Source: Arcicella sp038230735 (GTDB lineage Bacteria; Bacteroidota; Bacteroidia; Cytophagales; Spirosomataceae). Taken from it: 64,000 nucleotides of DNA. Below, piece by piece: positions 26,885 through 36,330 of this stretch; position 1 is the first letter of the stretch, and every line of letters starts with the position of its first letter. The position numbers were made by a program, and so were the translations under genes. The notes beneath the pieces were generated by a model, which did not search any database, had not been told where the DNA came from, and saw only the letters and a program-made list of their open reading frames with translations. The stretch lies in the NCBI GenBank assembly GCA_038230735.1, contig JBBRMR010000006.1, positions 1 to 64,000 on the forward strand. The letters are read 5' to 3'.

Positions 26885-26974
26885 TTTACAAAATTCCATT
26901 ATTTCCTTACATCATAAAAGTTTATTCAAGATTATTTTATAGAATTTCAAAACTAACAACCTTAAATAACCGCT

Positions 26975-28213
26975 ATGCAAAAACGTAATAAAGTGTTATC
27001 CTTCTTGGTCTCACTTTCGCTCATTACTTACATAGACCGAACCTGTATATCGCTCGTAGCCTCCGATATGAAGTCCGATTTGGGGATTGAGAATGATGTT
27101 TGGGGATGGGTATTAAGTGCTTTTGCACTCTCTTACGCTATATTTGAATTACCCACGGGGGCATTAGGAGACCGCATTGGTCCACGCAAAGTGCTTACTC
27201 GTGTGGTAGTTTGGTGGTCAGTTTTTACGGCTTTGACGGGTACAGCAATGAATTCGCTTTATCTGATAATCATTCGTTTTCTTTTCGGGGCTGGCGAGGC
27301 TGGAGCCTACCCCAATGCCTCAATTGTTGTTTCTCGATGGTTTCCAAAATATGAAGTAGGTAAGGCTCAGGCTTTTATCTGGGCGGCGGGTCGAATTGGT
27401 GGAGCGTTTGCCCCTTGGATTATCATTCCAATTGCTTCCCATTTTGGCTGGCGATTTTCGTTTTATGCGATGGCAATTTTAGGATTAATTTGGGCAGGAA
27501 TTTGGTACTGGGGCTTTCGAGATTTTCCGCACGAAGAAAAAAATATTTCACCCGAAGAATTAAATCTTATTGAATCCAATAGACGATTTAAAGAATCCAA
27601 TCATCACATTCCTTGGAAAAAACTATTGCAAAACCGAAATATGTGGGCTTTGATGTTGATGTTTCATTTCTTTATGTATGGAGCGTATTTTTTCACGGGA
27701 TGGCTTCCAACTTACTTAAAAGAAGGCAGGCATTTTGATAAAAGCCAAATGCAATTATTCGCTACATTGCCTTTTGTCTTGGGAGCAATTGGGTGTTTCA
27801 CGGGGGGATATTTAAGCGATTGGCTTTCCAAAAAATATGGACTCAAATTTGGCAGAAGAGCCGTTGGCGTGGCAGGAATGGGCATTTCGAGTGTAATTAT
27901 AATGTTGGCAGCCTCCACGGAAGATAATCAAACTGCCGCTTATTTATTGGCGATTGGCATGGGTTTCAAGGATTTAACGTTGCCAATTGCTTTTGCAGTT
28001 TGCATTGATATTGGTAAAAGCAAATCGGGCTTAGTATCGGGAGCTATGAACATGGTGGGGCAGATGGGAGCCGTTTTCTTGGGCGTTCTGTTTGGCTACA
28101 TTGTTAAATTAACCAATAATTTCAATTACCCATTGTACATGATTGCCACTTTGCTGTTTTTAGGTTGTCTGTTGTGGTTTGTGATTGACCCCGAAAAGGA
28201 AGTTGATTTTTAA
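26975..28213 (+). CDS. MFS transporter, anion:cation symporter type
   Basis: A 412-residue inner-membrane carrier with 12 predicted segments. The loop 2-3 signature GALGDRIGPRKVLTRVV (about 62-78) and the RFLFGAGEAGAYPNAS segment (about 107-122) are typical of the ACS family of the major facilitator superfamily (hexuronate, phthalate, sialate and similar organic anions). A matching motif GYLSDWLSKKYGLKFGRR lies in the second half. Likely proton- or sodium-driven uptake of an organic anion; the substrate is not determined and no catabolic genes are adjacent. Confidence 0.85.
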   Translation: MQKRNKVLSFLVSLSLITYIDRTCISLVASDMKSDLGIENDVWGWVLSAFALSYAIFELPTGALGDRIGPRKVLTRVVVWWSVFTALTGTAMNSLYLIIIRFLFGAGEAGAYPNASIVVSRWFPKYEVGKAQAFIWAAGRIGGAFAPWIIIPIASHFGWRFSFYAMAILGLIWAGIWYWGFRDFPHEEKNISPEELNLIESNRRFKESNHHIPWKKLLQNRNMWALMLMFHFFMYGAYFFTGWLPTYLKEGRHFDKSQMQLFATLPFVLGAIGCFTGGYLSDWLSKKYGLKFGRRAVGVAGMGISSVIIMLAASTEDNQTAAYLLAIGMGFKDLTLPIAFAVCIDIGKSKSGLVSGAMNMVGQMGAVFLGVLFGYIVKLTNNFNYPLYMIATLLFLGCLLWFVIDPEKEVDF

Positions 28214-28513
28214 AATTTGTATTATTCCTAAAACCATTGAATCTGTTTGAACTTTCCGTTTATGGAATTAAAATATTATATTTTTGAATCCTATTTCTTG
28301 AAATTTGAAGCCCCAGTGGAACTGCATAGCACAACTACGGTGAGTAAATTTTGATGAATAAGGTTTAAAAAGACTTAGTTTTATCCGAAACGGAAAGTTT
28401 AAACAGCTTCATAGCCAACTCAACCATAGTTTTCATAATTTTGTCTTTTACTTAACAAATATTAAAAGACTACCGATAACTATTGGGTTTGTCATACGGA
28501 GAGCAAATTTCTA
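28214..28513. other. Gap between MFS gene and rlmD
   Basis: Gene-free apart from the inverted repeat at 28243-28406. The spacer between the arms has no ORF of note. Confidence 0.5.
28243..28406. repeat. Widely spaced 19-bp inverted repeat
   Basis: CTGTTTGAACTTTCCGTTT (28243-28261) pairs with AAACGGAAAGTTTAAACAG (28388-28406), one G-T mismatch, spacer 126 bases. It could be the ends of a small mobile element or a long hairpin. Confidence 0.7.
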
Positions 28514-29941
28514 ATGAGAAAGAAAAATAAAGAGAATATCATTTTTGAAAATGTTTTAGTGGAAGATTTTGCTTCGGATGCAAAATGTTTAAGTCGGATT
28601 AATGACAAAGTAGTCTTCATCGAAGGACCCGTTGCACCAGGCGATTATGCCGATTTACGGGTAACTAAATCTAAAAGTAGCTACATGGAAGCGGTGGCGA
28701 TGAATATTCGTCCCGATTCTAAATTTAGAACAAAAATTACTTGCTCACACTTTGGCGTTTGTGGTGGTTGTAAGTGGCAACACATTGATTACCAAGTACA
28801 ATTAGATTTCAAAACCCGCCAAGTCGTTGATGCTTTGGAACGAATTGCTAAGGTGAGATTGCCCGAAATAAAACCCATTTTCCCCTCATCAGAACAATTT
28901 TATTATCGAAATAAATTAGAATATACCTTTTCTCAAAATCGTTGGCTAACCCAAGAACAAATTGATTCGGAACAAGAGTTTACTCGTTCAGCTCTGGGTT
29001 TTCACGTGCCAAAACGTTACGATAAAATTTTAGACATCGACCATTGTTATCTCCAACCAGACCCATCAAATGCCATCCGTTTAGCGATTAGAGATTTTAC
29101 GCAAGAGCATAATCTTGAATATTACGAGCAAGTTCGTCAAGAAAAAGGTGCCATGAGAAACCTAATTATTCGTACTGCCAACACGGGTGATTTGATGGTA
29201 ATTGTCCAATTTGCCTACTGCCAACCCGAAGATATTGACTTAGTAATGAACTTTGTTGCCGAGAAATTTCCCGAAATTACATCCTTAAATTACGTGATTA
29301 ATACCAAAGGAAACGACACATTCTTCGATTTAGAAATTGTCAATTTCAGAGGTTTACCATACATTGAGGAGGAAATGGAGGATTTGGACGGAGTACCTCT
29401 AAAATTCAGAGTTGGACCAAAATCTTTCTTCCAAACTAATTCAAAACAGGCTTTTGAATTATACAAAATTACCCGTGAATATGCCGATTTACAAGGAGAT
29501 GAGTTAGTTTATGACCTTTATACAGGCACGGGAACAATCGCTAATTTCGTAGCAAAACAAGCCAAAAAGGTTATTGGTTTAGAATATGTAGAAATGGCAA
29601 TCGAGGATGCCAAAGTGAATTCACAAATCAATAATATCACCAATACTGAGTTTTATGCGGGCGATATGCGTAAACTATTGAGTTACGATTTTGTGAGTAA
29701 ACACGGACGACCAGATACTGTTATTACTGACCCACCAAGGGCAGGAATGGATGAACCTGTGGTGAGAACATTACTCGAAGCCGCCCCAAAACGCATTGTG
29801 TATGTAAGTTGCAACCCTGCAACCCAAGCAAGAGATTTGGCACTTTTAGACGAAAAATATGCCGTTACCGCCGTTCAGCCCGTAGATATGTTCCCACAAA
29901 CGCATCATGTGGAAAATGTGGTGAGATTAGATTTGAGATAG
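28514..29941 (+). CDS. 23S rRNA (uracil-5-)-methyltransferase RlmD
   Basis: A 475-residue SAM-dependent RNA methyltransferase of the TrmA/RlmD family. An N-terminal TRAM domain (about 5-70) is followed by the Fe-S cluster motif CSHFGVCGGCKWQH. The SAM site is in YDLYTGTGTIANFVA, the motif ITDPPRAGMDEPVV follows, and the catalytic Cys is in VYVSCNPATQARDL. It methylates a uracil in 23S rRNA (U1939 in E. coli). The RlmD call against other family members rests on the general Bacteroidota annotation pattern. It has a bidirectional terminator shared with the convergent tRNA. Confidence 0.88.
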   Translation: MRKKNKENIIFENVLVEDFASDAKCLSRINDKVVFIEGPVAPGDYADLRVTKSKSSYMEAVAMNIRPDSKFRTKITCSHFGVCGGCKWQHIDYQVQLDFKTRQVVDALERIAKVRLPEIKPIFPSSEQFYYRNKLEYTFSQNRWLTQEQIDSEQEFTRSALGFHVPKRYDKILDIDHCYLQPDPSNAIRLAIRDFTQEHNLEYYEQVRQEKGAMRNLIIRTANTGDLMVIVQFAYCQPEDIDLVMNFVAEKFPEITSLNYVINTKGNDTFFDLEIVNFRGLPYIEEEMEDLDGVPLKFRVGPKSFFQTNSKQAFELYKITREYADLQGDELVYDLYTGTGTIANFVAKQAKKVIGLEYVEMAIEDAKVNSQINNITNTEFYAGDMRKLLSYDFVSKHGRPDTVITDPPRAGMDEPVVRTLLEAAPKRIVYVSCNPATQARDLALLDEKYAVTAVQPVDMFPQTHHVENVVRLDLR

Positions 29942-29942
29942 C

Positions 29943-29986
29943 ACAAAAAAAGCGTTAATGAGAAAATCTCAATGACGCTTTTTTTT
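29943..29986. terminator. Bidirectional terminator between rlmD and tRNA-Met
   Basis: AGCGTTAATGAGA and TCTCAATGACGCT form a 13-bp stem (one wobble, one mismatch) with a loop of AAA, A run before and eight T after. Confidence 0.85.
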
Positions 29987-29988
29987 AG

Positions 29989-30062
29989 TTGCGGGAAGCA
30001 GGATCGAACTGCCGACCTTAGGGTTATGAATCCTACGCTCTAACCATCTGAGCTATCCCGCA
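29989..30062 (-). tRNA. tRNA-Met (anticodon CAU)
   Basis: The minus strand folds into a 74-base cloverleaf: acceptor TGCGGGA/TCCCGCA, D stem GCTC/GAGC, anticodon loop TTCATAA (CAU), T stem GGCAG/CTGCT with loop TTCGATC. CCA is not encoded. The A-C pair at the base of the anticodon loop is a mismatch. Lack of the three G-C pairs argues against initiator tRNA; elongator Met is most likely, though a CAU tRNA read as Ile2 cannot be excluded from sequence alone. Confidence 0.93.
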
Positions 30063-30394
30063 GTATTAATATGTTGCAAAATTAAGAATTTTAATATTTC
30101 AAGACAAGTCATTTTGTCATTTTATTTGAAAATAATTGCTTATCAACTGATTGTCAGTCGATTAAGCACCCACCTTGATGATTGTTTTATCCGACCTTAA
30201 ATTAAATTATTCTAAGGATTAAAGTCCTGAAAATCAGGATAAAAGCATTTTGTTATAGTCTTTTTTTGATAATAATTTAAAAAAAACTTGCGAATGAGTT
30301 TAACATTGATAACTTTGCCAATGTAGAAATTCAGAAATATGTTACCGTATGATTTTTTCGATTGAAAATGTCATATCCTAAATGTGGTTGGAAA
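30063..30394. other. Gap between tRNA-Met and the START-like gene
   Basis: No gene. It contains the promoter at 30287-30317. The remaining sequence is AT-rich without strong symmetry. Confidence 0.5.
30287..30317 (+). promoter_or_regulatory. Promoter of the START-like gene
   Basis: CTTG (30287-30290), a 19-base spacer and TAACTTTG (30310-30317), an exact match to TAnnTTTG. This is one of the clearest Bacteroidota-type promoters in the window. Confidence 0.7.
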
Positions 30395-30787
30395 ATGAAC
30401 AAACATAAATTTACGGCAGAGTTTGAATTAAGAGCCTCTCCAAAGGTCTTATTTCCTTATTTTAGTTCAGCATCGGGCTTGCAACAGTGGTTCGCTGAAA
30501 AAGTAATTTTAAAGGATAGTACAACCTTTGATTTTATGTGGGATGGCGAAAGCCACGTGGCCAAATTATCACAATTAAGATTACAGAAATCAGCCAAATT
30601 TGATTTTCTTCCTGCCAATCAAGAAGAAAAAGACCATAATTATTTAGAATTCAAGTTGGATGTTAGTGATTTGACAGGTTCAACGTATTTGAAAGTAATT
30701 GATTATTCAAGCAATACTGACGATGATGAATTAAATGAATTGTGGGAAGATTTGATTTACAAACTAAAAGAAATTGTTGGTAATTAA
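30395..30787 (+). CDS. START-like domain protein (SRPBCC superfamily)
   Basis: 130 residues from the ATG at 30395. An upstream ATG at 30368 would add nine residues that do not fit the fold. The sequence KFTAEFELRASPKVLFPYFSSASGLQQWFAEKV is the usual start of SRPBCC/AHSA1-like proteins, which form a helix-grip fold with a hydrophobic cavity. Residues SHVAKLSQLR and the acidic C-terminal helix follow. No catalytic residues are evident. Small cytoplasmic proteins of this type are widespread in Bacteroidota and have no established function. It has its own promoter and terminator. Confidence 0.75.
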   Translation: MNKHKFTAEFELRASPKVLFPYFSSASGLQQWFAEKVILKDSTTFDFMWDGESHVAKLSQLRLQKSAKFDFLPANQEEKDHNYLEFKLDVSDLTGSTYLKVIDYSSNTDDDELNELWEDLIYKLKEIVGN

Positions 30788-30870
30788 ATAGAAGAACTCT
30801 TAAATTTTCTTAAACCGAATCTTACATCAAATCATTATTGGTAATTTTACGTTCTAATACAAAGAACGAC

Positions 30871-30908
30871 AATGCTCGTGTCTCTAACCGATTCACGAGC
30901 ATTTTATT
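30871..30908 (+). terminator. Terminator of the START-like gene
   Basis: AATGCTCGTG / CACGAGCATT 10-bp stem, 13-base loop, then TTATTTG. Confidence 0.8.
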
Positions 30909-30964
30909 TGTTAAGGGGTATATAGTTTACTCAATACCAAAACACTCATTACTCCATACTGAAA

Positions 30965-32473
30965 ATGATTAAAAAAATTGATAAACTAATTCTCTTATCC
31001 TTCTGGAAACCATTTATTACTACATTGGCAGTAGTGATATTTATTTTCTTGATGCGATTAATTGTTACCTATTTCGCTGATCTTTTTGGCAAAGATTTGG
31101 GTCTCGAATTATATTTAAAACTCTTCTTTTATTTCAGTCTCATTACAGTTCCAATTGCTTTGCCGCTTGCCATGTTGTTATCATCCTTAATGACTTATGG
31201 AAATTTGGGCGAATATTTTGAACTAACTGCCTTGAAAAGTGCTGGTATTTCCATTACGAGAACCATGTTACCGATGTTTGTGGTAGCAACTGTTATTACC
31301 ATTTTTACTTTTTGGTTTAATAATATCGCACTTCCTTGGGCAAATCTTAAAGGATATAGTTTATTATACGATATAAAAACAACTAAAACTACGCTGAATA
31401 TTAAAGAAGGTATTTTTTATAATGATTTACCAGGATACAGTATCAAGATTTCAAAAAAATATCCTGATAATAAAACGCTCAAAAATATCGTCATTTTCGA
31501 CCACACCAAAAATGACGGCGACCGCCACGTAACAATTGCGGATTCCGCCCTCATGTACACCATCATGAACAAACAGTATCTGGTTTTTGAATTATTTAAC
31601 GGTAACGATTACATGGAAGATGCTGATAAAACCAGTAATTCCAATCAAACCGATTTGTCCACCAATGGATTCAGACAGAATAAAGTTATCATGAGTTTAT
31701 CGGCTTTTGATATGCACAAAACCGAAGAAGACCAATTTGCTCACCACCAAATGATGCGGGGAATCAGGCAATTAGGCTACGATTCTGACTCAATGAAAAA
31801 GTCTTACAAACAGATTCAAGAGAGTTTTCTTCAGACTGTTCCAAATTATTATTTGTACGAAAATAAATACATTGCTAAAGATTCAAAAGTGGGTCAAGTT
31901 TTACTTAAAAATAAAGACACCAGATGGATTAATTCGTTAATTAAAAAGAACACTAAACTGGTTCATTACGGTACGCAAAATATAGATTATGCCATCTCAC
32001 AGGCGAATACGGTATCTTCTTCCGTGGAGTCCAATAATACTGCACTACTATCAAAGGAGGAAGATTATGACAAAACTGATTTGGAATGGCATCGTAAATT
32101 TACCAGTGCGATTGCGGTTTTTGTGATGTTTTTGATTGGAGCTCCTTTGGGTGGAATTATTAAAAAAGGGGGATTCGGTTTGCCCGTGGTGGTGGCAATC
32201 GTGTTTTTCATCCTCATGTACGTTATGACGCAACAGGGCGAGAAGGCGGCAAAGGAAAGTCGTTTAATCGTGCAAATTGGGGCATGGATTTCTAATGTGG
32301 TATTATTTCTAATTGGATTATATTTCTTAAAAAAGGCCCAAAACGATTCTCGACTCTTTGAGGCGGATAATTACATAATCATTTTTAACCGTTTGAAGGA
32401 TAAAGTTATAAACTCTAAATTGGGCTTACGGTTTTTGAATAAAAAGGCAATCAGACTTGCTAATACCGATTAA
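30965..32473 (+). CDS. LptF/LptG family permease
   Basis: A 502-residue inner-membrane protein of the YjgP/YjgQ family. Three membrane segments lie in the N-terminal 120 residues (LLSFWKPFITTLAVVIFIFL, then VPIALPLAMLLSSLMTYGN with the cytoplasmic coupling region), a periplasmic beta-jellyroll region spans about 130-370, and three more segments follow (about 375-460). It is one half of the LptB2FG transporter that lifts lipopolysaccharide from the inner membrane. Whether it is F or G cannot be decided. The periplasmic part is longer than in E. coli and acidic. The rpsO promoter overlaps its 3' end. Confidence 0.88.
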   Translation: MIKKIDKLILLSFWKPFITTLAVVIFIFLMRLIVTYFADLFGKDLGLELYLKLFFYFSLITVPIALPLAMLLSSLMTYGNLGEYFELTALKSAGISITRTMLPMFVVATVITIFTFWFNNIALPWANLKGYSLLYDIKTTKTTLNIKEGIFYNDLPGYSIKISKKYPDNKTLKNIVIFDHTKNDGDRHVTIADSALMYTIMNKQYLVFELFNGNDYMEDADKTSNSNQTDLSTNGFRQNKVIMSLSAFDMHKTEEDQFAHHQMMRGIRQLGYDSDSMKKSYKQIQESFLQTVPNYYLYENKYIAKDSKVGQVLLKNKDTRWINSLIKKNTKLVHYGTQNIDYAISQANTVSSSVESNNTALLSKEEDYDKTDLEWHRKFTSAIAVFVMFLIGAPLGGIIKKGGFGLPVVVAIVFFILMYVMTQQGEKAAKESRLIVQIGAWISNVVLFLIGLYFLKKAQNDSRLFEADNYIIIFNRLKDKVINSKLGLRFLNKKAIRLANTD

Positions 32474-32487
32474 AAACGGTAATTTTG
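32456..32487 (+). promoter_or_regulatory. Promoter of rpsO, starting inside the permease gene
   Basis: CTTG (32456-32459), a 20-base spacer and TAATTTTG (32480-32487), an exact -7 match. The -33 box lies within the last codons of the LptF/G gene. Confidence 0.65.
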
Positions 32488-32526
32488 CACGTTTTCATAT
32501 TTATTAACAATTTAAACTGGTTGAAG

Positions 32527-32802
32527 ATGTATTTAACTTCGGAAGTAAAACAAGGGATTTTCGAATCTCGTGGACATGAGAAGTCAAAAATTGATACTGG
32601 TTCTGCTGAGTCGCAAATAGCGTTATTCACGTTCAGAATCTCTCATTTGACAGAACATTTAAAGAAAAACAAGAAAGACCACTCCACTCGTTTGGGACTC
32701 TTGAAATTAGTAGGAAAGCGTAGAGCGTTGTTGGATTATTTAACCAAAACAGAAATCTCTCGTTACCGTGCTATCATTGCTGAACTCGGCATTAGAAAAT
32801 AG
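32527..32802 (+). CDS. 30S ribosomal protein S15
   Basis: 91 residues from the ATG at 32527. A longer reading frame from a TTG upstream overlaps the promoter and is not used. Family marks are HEKSKIDTGSAESQIALFT and the LVGKRRALLDYL helix. S15 binds the central domain of 16S rRNA and helps join the subunits. It is followed by a terminator and then pnp, the conserved rpsO-pnp order. Confidence 0.97.
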   Translation: MYLTSEVKQGIFESRGHEKSKIDTGSAESQIALFTFRISHLTEHLKKNKKDHSTRLGLLKLVGKRRALLDYLTKTEISRYRAIIAELGIRK

Positions 32803-32809
32803 TATTTGG

Positions 32810-32839
32810 GTAGGCAGTTTTCATGACTGCCTACTTTTA
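32810..32839 (+). terminator. Terminator between rpsO and pnp
   Basis: GTAGGCAGT / ACTGCCTAC 9-bp stem, 7-base loop and TTTTA. It should limit read-through from rpsO into pnp. Confidence 0.8.
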
Positions 32840-33063
32840 TTTCTCCTCCTTGGATACCCGTTATTTCAAAATTATCGTCATTCCAAAATTCTCTAAACGA
32901 TAACAAAAATTGAAACGAATGACGATGAAAGGAATCAACAAAAATCCAACAAAATCCTTTTTTGATTAATAATTGAACGATTTTGTAACAAGTATTATGA
33001 ACTTTTACTTAATACCTTGTACTCAGAACGGATTACTATCATAAAAAGGTAAAAACAAAAAAT

Positions 33064-35193
33064 ATGGCTTTTAATATAATTACAAAAGAAATAACAATGC
33101 CCGATGGTAAAAAAGTTACCATCGAAACGGGCAAACTCGCAAAACAGGCGGATGGTTCTGTGGTCGTGAGAAGCGGAAACATGATGTTATTGGCAACGGT
33201 GGTTTCATCGAATTTTGCCAAAGAAGGAGTAGATTTTCTACCTCTTTCAGTAGATTATCAAGAGAAATTTGGAGCTTCTGGAAAAATTCCAGGCAGTTTC
33301 ATGCGTCGTGAATTAAGACTTTCAGATTTTGAAGTTTTAGTGAGTCGCTTAGTGGACAGAGCTTTACGCCCAACTTTCCCTTCTGATTATCACGCAGATA
33401 CCCAAGTGGCTATCCAATTGATTTCGGCAGATGAAAGCGTTGCCCCCGATGCCTTTGCTGGTTTAGCTGCCGCTGCCGCTTTGGCTGTTTCGGATATTCC
33501 TTTCAATGGACCAATTTCAGAGGTTCGTGTTGCTAAAATCAAAGGTGAGTTTGTGGTAAATCCCGCTTATAACTTGATTGAAAGTGCTGAATTAGAGATT
33601 TTGGTTGCCGCCAATGCCAACGATATTTTGATGGTTGAGGGCGAAATGATGGAATGTTCGGAAGAAGATATGCTTACTGCCTTGCGTTTGGCTCATGAAG
33701 CAATCAAAGTGCAATGTGCGGCTTTGGTGGAATTGACCGTGATGGCTGGTAAAACTGAAAAGCGTGCTTATTCTCACGAAACGCACGATGAAGAATTAAA
33801 GAAAACGCTTTGGGCTGGTTATTATGACAAATTTTACGAAGTTGCTAAGATGGCAAACCCAAGTAAAAGTGGTCGTAGAGAATCATTCAAAGCCGTTGAA
33901 GCGGAATATTTTGATGCGTTACCAGAAGATTCTACGGTAAATAAAACCTTAGCGAAAGTTTATTTCCACGATATTGAGAAAGAAGCGGTTCGTCAAATGG
34001 TTATCACTGAACGTTTCCGTTTGGATGGTCGTAAATTAGATGAGATTCGTCAAATTACTTGTGAAGTTGATTATTTACCTTCTCCGCACGGTTCGGCAGT
34101 ATTTACTCGTGGCGAAACGCAATCATTGACTACCGTAACATTGGGTACGAAAATGGACGAGCAAATTGTTGATCAAGTAATGGTTTCGGGTTATAATCGT
34201 TTCCTTTTGCACTATAATTTCCCAGGTTTCTCAACGGGTGAAGTAAAACCTAATAGAGCACCAGGTCGTAGAGAAGTGGGACACGGTAATTTGGCAATGC
34301 GTGCTTTGAAGAAAGTGTTACCTGCTGATGTTGATAATCCATATACCATCCGTATTGTTTCTGATATTTTAGAATCAAATGGTTCGTCTTCAATGGCAAC
34401 GGTTTGTGCAGGAACATTGGCGTTGATGGATGCAGGTATCAAAATATCCGCTCCCGTTTCTGGTATTGCAATGGGATTGATTTCTGACCCTAAAACGGGT
34501 AAATATGCTGTTTTATCTGATATTTTGGGTGATGAAGATCATTTGGGAGATATGGATTTCAAGGTAACTGGTACAGAAAAAGGTATTACGGCGTGTCAAA
34601 TGGACATCAAAGTTGATGGACTTTCTTACGAAGTATTAGTGGAAGCCTTGAATCAAGCGAAACAAGGACGTTTGCATATTTTGGGTGAAATGAAAAAGGT
34701 AATTGCCACGCCAAGAGCCGAATTGAAACCTCATACACCACGTGCAACGGTTATCAAGATTATGAAAGACCAAATTGGTTCAGTAATCGGACCAGGAGGA
34801 AAAGTTGTTCAAGATATTCAAAAACAATCAGGAGCTACGGTTACGATTGAAGAAAAACCAGATGGTGGTTATGTATCGGTTTTCTCTGCCAATAAAGAGT
34901 CAATGGACAAAGCGGTGGCAATGATTAAAGGTATCGTAATGATTCCAGAAGAAGGCGAAATCTATGATGGCGTAGTGAAATCAATCATGCCATTTGGTGC
35001 TTTTGTCGAATTTTTACCTGGTAAAGATGGTTTATTACACATTTCTGAAATTAAATGGGAACGGTTAGAAACCGTTGAGGGAGTTCTTACAATTGGCGAG
35101 AAAGTAAAAGTCCAATTGATTGAAGTGGATAAGAAAACTGGTAAATTCCGCTTGTCAAGAAAGGTTCTTTTGCCTAAACCAGAGAGGGCATAG
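33064..35193 (+). CDS. Polynucleotide phosphorylase
   Basis: A 709-residue 3'-5' exoribonuclease that phosphorolyses RNA to NDPs. Two RNase-PH domains (about 15-230 and 310-540; the second with FTRGETQSL and SDILGDEDHLGDMDFK) are joined by the alpha-helical domain. A KH domain (about 555-615, GSVIGPGGKVVQDI) and an S1 domain (about 620-690, GVVKSIMPFGAFVEFLPG) follow. It is slightly longer than E. coli PNPase and complete. A terminator-like hairpin follows before rpoD. Confidence 0.98.
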   Translation: MAFNIITKEITMPDGKKVTIETGKLAKQADGSVVVRSGNMMLLATVVSSNFAKEGVDFLPLSVDYQEKFGASGKIPGSFMRRELRLSDFEVLVSRLVDRALRPTFPSDYHADTQVAIQLISADESVAPDAFAGLAAAAALAVSDIPFNGPISEVRVAKIKGEFVVNPAYNLIESAELEILVAANANDILMVEGEMMECSEEDMLTALRLAHEAIKVQCAALVELTVMAGKTEKRAYSHETHDEELKKTLWAGYYDKFYEVAKMANPSKSGRRESFKAVEAEYFDALPEDSTVNKTLAKVYFHDIEKEAVRQMVITERFRLDGRKLDEIRQITCEVDYLPSPHGSAVFTRGETQSLTTVTLGTKMDEQIVDQVMVSGYNRFLLHYNFPGFSTGEVKPNRAPGRREVGHGNLAMRALKKVLPADVDNPYTIRIVSDILESNGSSSMATVCAGTLALMDAGIKISAPVSGIAMGLISDPKTGKYAVLSDILGDEDHLGDMDFKVTGTEKGITACQMDIKVDGLSYEVLVEALNQAKQGRLHILGEMKKVIATPRAELKPHTPRATVIKIMKDQIGSVIGPGGKVVQDIQKQSGATVTIEEKPDGGYVSVFSANKESMDKAVAMIKGIVMIPEEGEIYDGVVKSIMPFGAFVEFLPGKDGLLHISEIKWERLETVEGVLTIGEKVKVQLIEVDKKTGKFRLSRKVLLPKPERA

Positions 35194-35298
35194 AACAAAG
35201 AAACGTTTTATTACGTTATTAATTTGTGGACTAAGTATTTTAATGGTAAAATTTACTTCTACTATTAGGTACAAAACATAAAATTTAGATATTCCATA

Positions 35299-35348
35299 CC
35301 AAATGATTATAAATAGACGAATGTGCTTAAATAATCATTTGGTTTTTT
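35299..35348 (+). terminator. pnp terminator in the rpoD leader
   Basis: CCAAATGATTAT (35299-35310) and ATAATCATTTGG (35331-35342) form a perfect 12-bp stem followed by six T, 47 bases before the rpoD ATG. Any read-through into rpoD must cross this hairpin. Confidence 0.85.
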
Positions 35349-35394
35349 CCATAATTAAGGTTTGTTAACCATTTTAAATTATCACTTATAGAAC

Positions 35395-36258
35395 ATGAGA
35401 CAGCTAAAAATTAGTAAGCAAATTACGAACCGAGAAAGTCAATCACTTGATAAGTATTTGCAAGAAATTGGTAAGGTGGATTTGCTAACGCCCGAAGAGG
35501 AAGTTATTTTAGCTCAAAAAATACGTGATGGAGACCAGCTTTCTTTGGAAAGATTAACCAAAGCGAACCTTCGTTTTGTGGTTTCAGTAGCCAAACAGTA
35601 TCAAAATCAAGGACTTAGCCTCGGAGATCTTATCAATGAAGGAAACTTAGGACTTATCAAAGCGGCTCAACGTTTTGATGAAACTCGTGGTTTTAAATTT
35701 ATTTCGTATGCCGTTTGGTGGATTCGTCAATCAATCTTGCAGGCGTTGGCGGAACAATCTCGTATTGTTCGTTTGCCCTTGAACCGTGTGGGTTCGTTGA
35801 ATAAAATCTCGAAGACATTTTCAGAATTAGAGCAAAAATTTGAGCGTGAACCAACCCCTGAAGAATTAGCCGAAGTATTGGAGATTTCAACGGGTGAAGT
35901 GGTTGATACCTTGAAAATCTCGGGTCGTCACGTATCAATGGATGCTCCTTTTGTGCAAGGAGAAGAAAACTCTTTATTGGACGTTTTGGAAAATGACGGA
36001 GAAGACAAACCCGATTCAGGTTTGATTAATGATTCATTGCGTAGAGAAGTTCAAAGAGCCTTATCAACTTTGACGCAGCGTGAAGCGGATGTTGTTACGT
36101 TATATTTTGGCTTGAACGGAGAACACGCTATGACGTTGGAAGAAATTGGAGAAAAATTCAATCTTACTCGTGAGCGTGTACGTCAAATCAAAGAAAAAGC
36201 CATTCGTCGTTTGAGACATACATCAAGAAGCAAGGCTTTGAAGACTTATTTGGGATAG
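35395..36258 (+). CDS. Primary sigma factor RpoD/SigA
   Basis: A 287-residue sigma-70 factor with the short architecture of Bacteroidota primary sigmas: region 1.2 (SLDKYLQEIGKVDLLTPEEE), region 2 with the RpoD box GDLINEGNLGLIKAA and the -10 reading helix FISYAVWWIRQSI, region 3 and region 4 with the helix-turn-helix TLEEIGEKFNLTRERVRQIKEKA. The N-terminal region 1.1 of E. coli is absent. It directs housekeeping transcription from TTG-N19-TAnnTTTG promoters such as those listed here. Confidence 0.97.
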   Translation: MRQLKISKQITNRESQSLDKYLQEIGKVDLLTPEEEVILAQKIRDGDQLSLERLTKANLRFVVSVAKQYQNQGLSLGDLINEGNLGLIKAAQRFDETRGFKFISYAVWWIRQSILQALAEQSRIVRLPLNRVGSLNKISKTFSELEQKFEREPTPEELAEVLEISTGEVVDTLKISGRHVSMDAPFVQGEENSLLDVLENDGEDKPDSGLINDSLRREVQRALSTLTQREADVVTLYFGLNGEHAMTLEEIGEKFNLTRERVRQIKEKAIRRLRHTSRSKALKTYLG

Positions 36259-36279
36259 ATTTTTTGAGTTTATAAAGGG

Positions 36280-36316
36280 AACGCCAATCAATTGTTTTGA
36301 TTGGCGTTTTTTTTTG
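36280..36316 (+). terminator. Terminator of rpoD
   Basis: AACGCCAATCA / TGATTGGCGTT 11-bp stem and nine T. Confidence 0.9.
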
Positions 36317-36330
36317 TATTATGATTTCAA

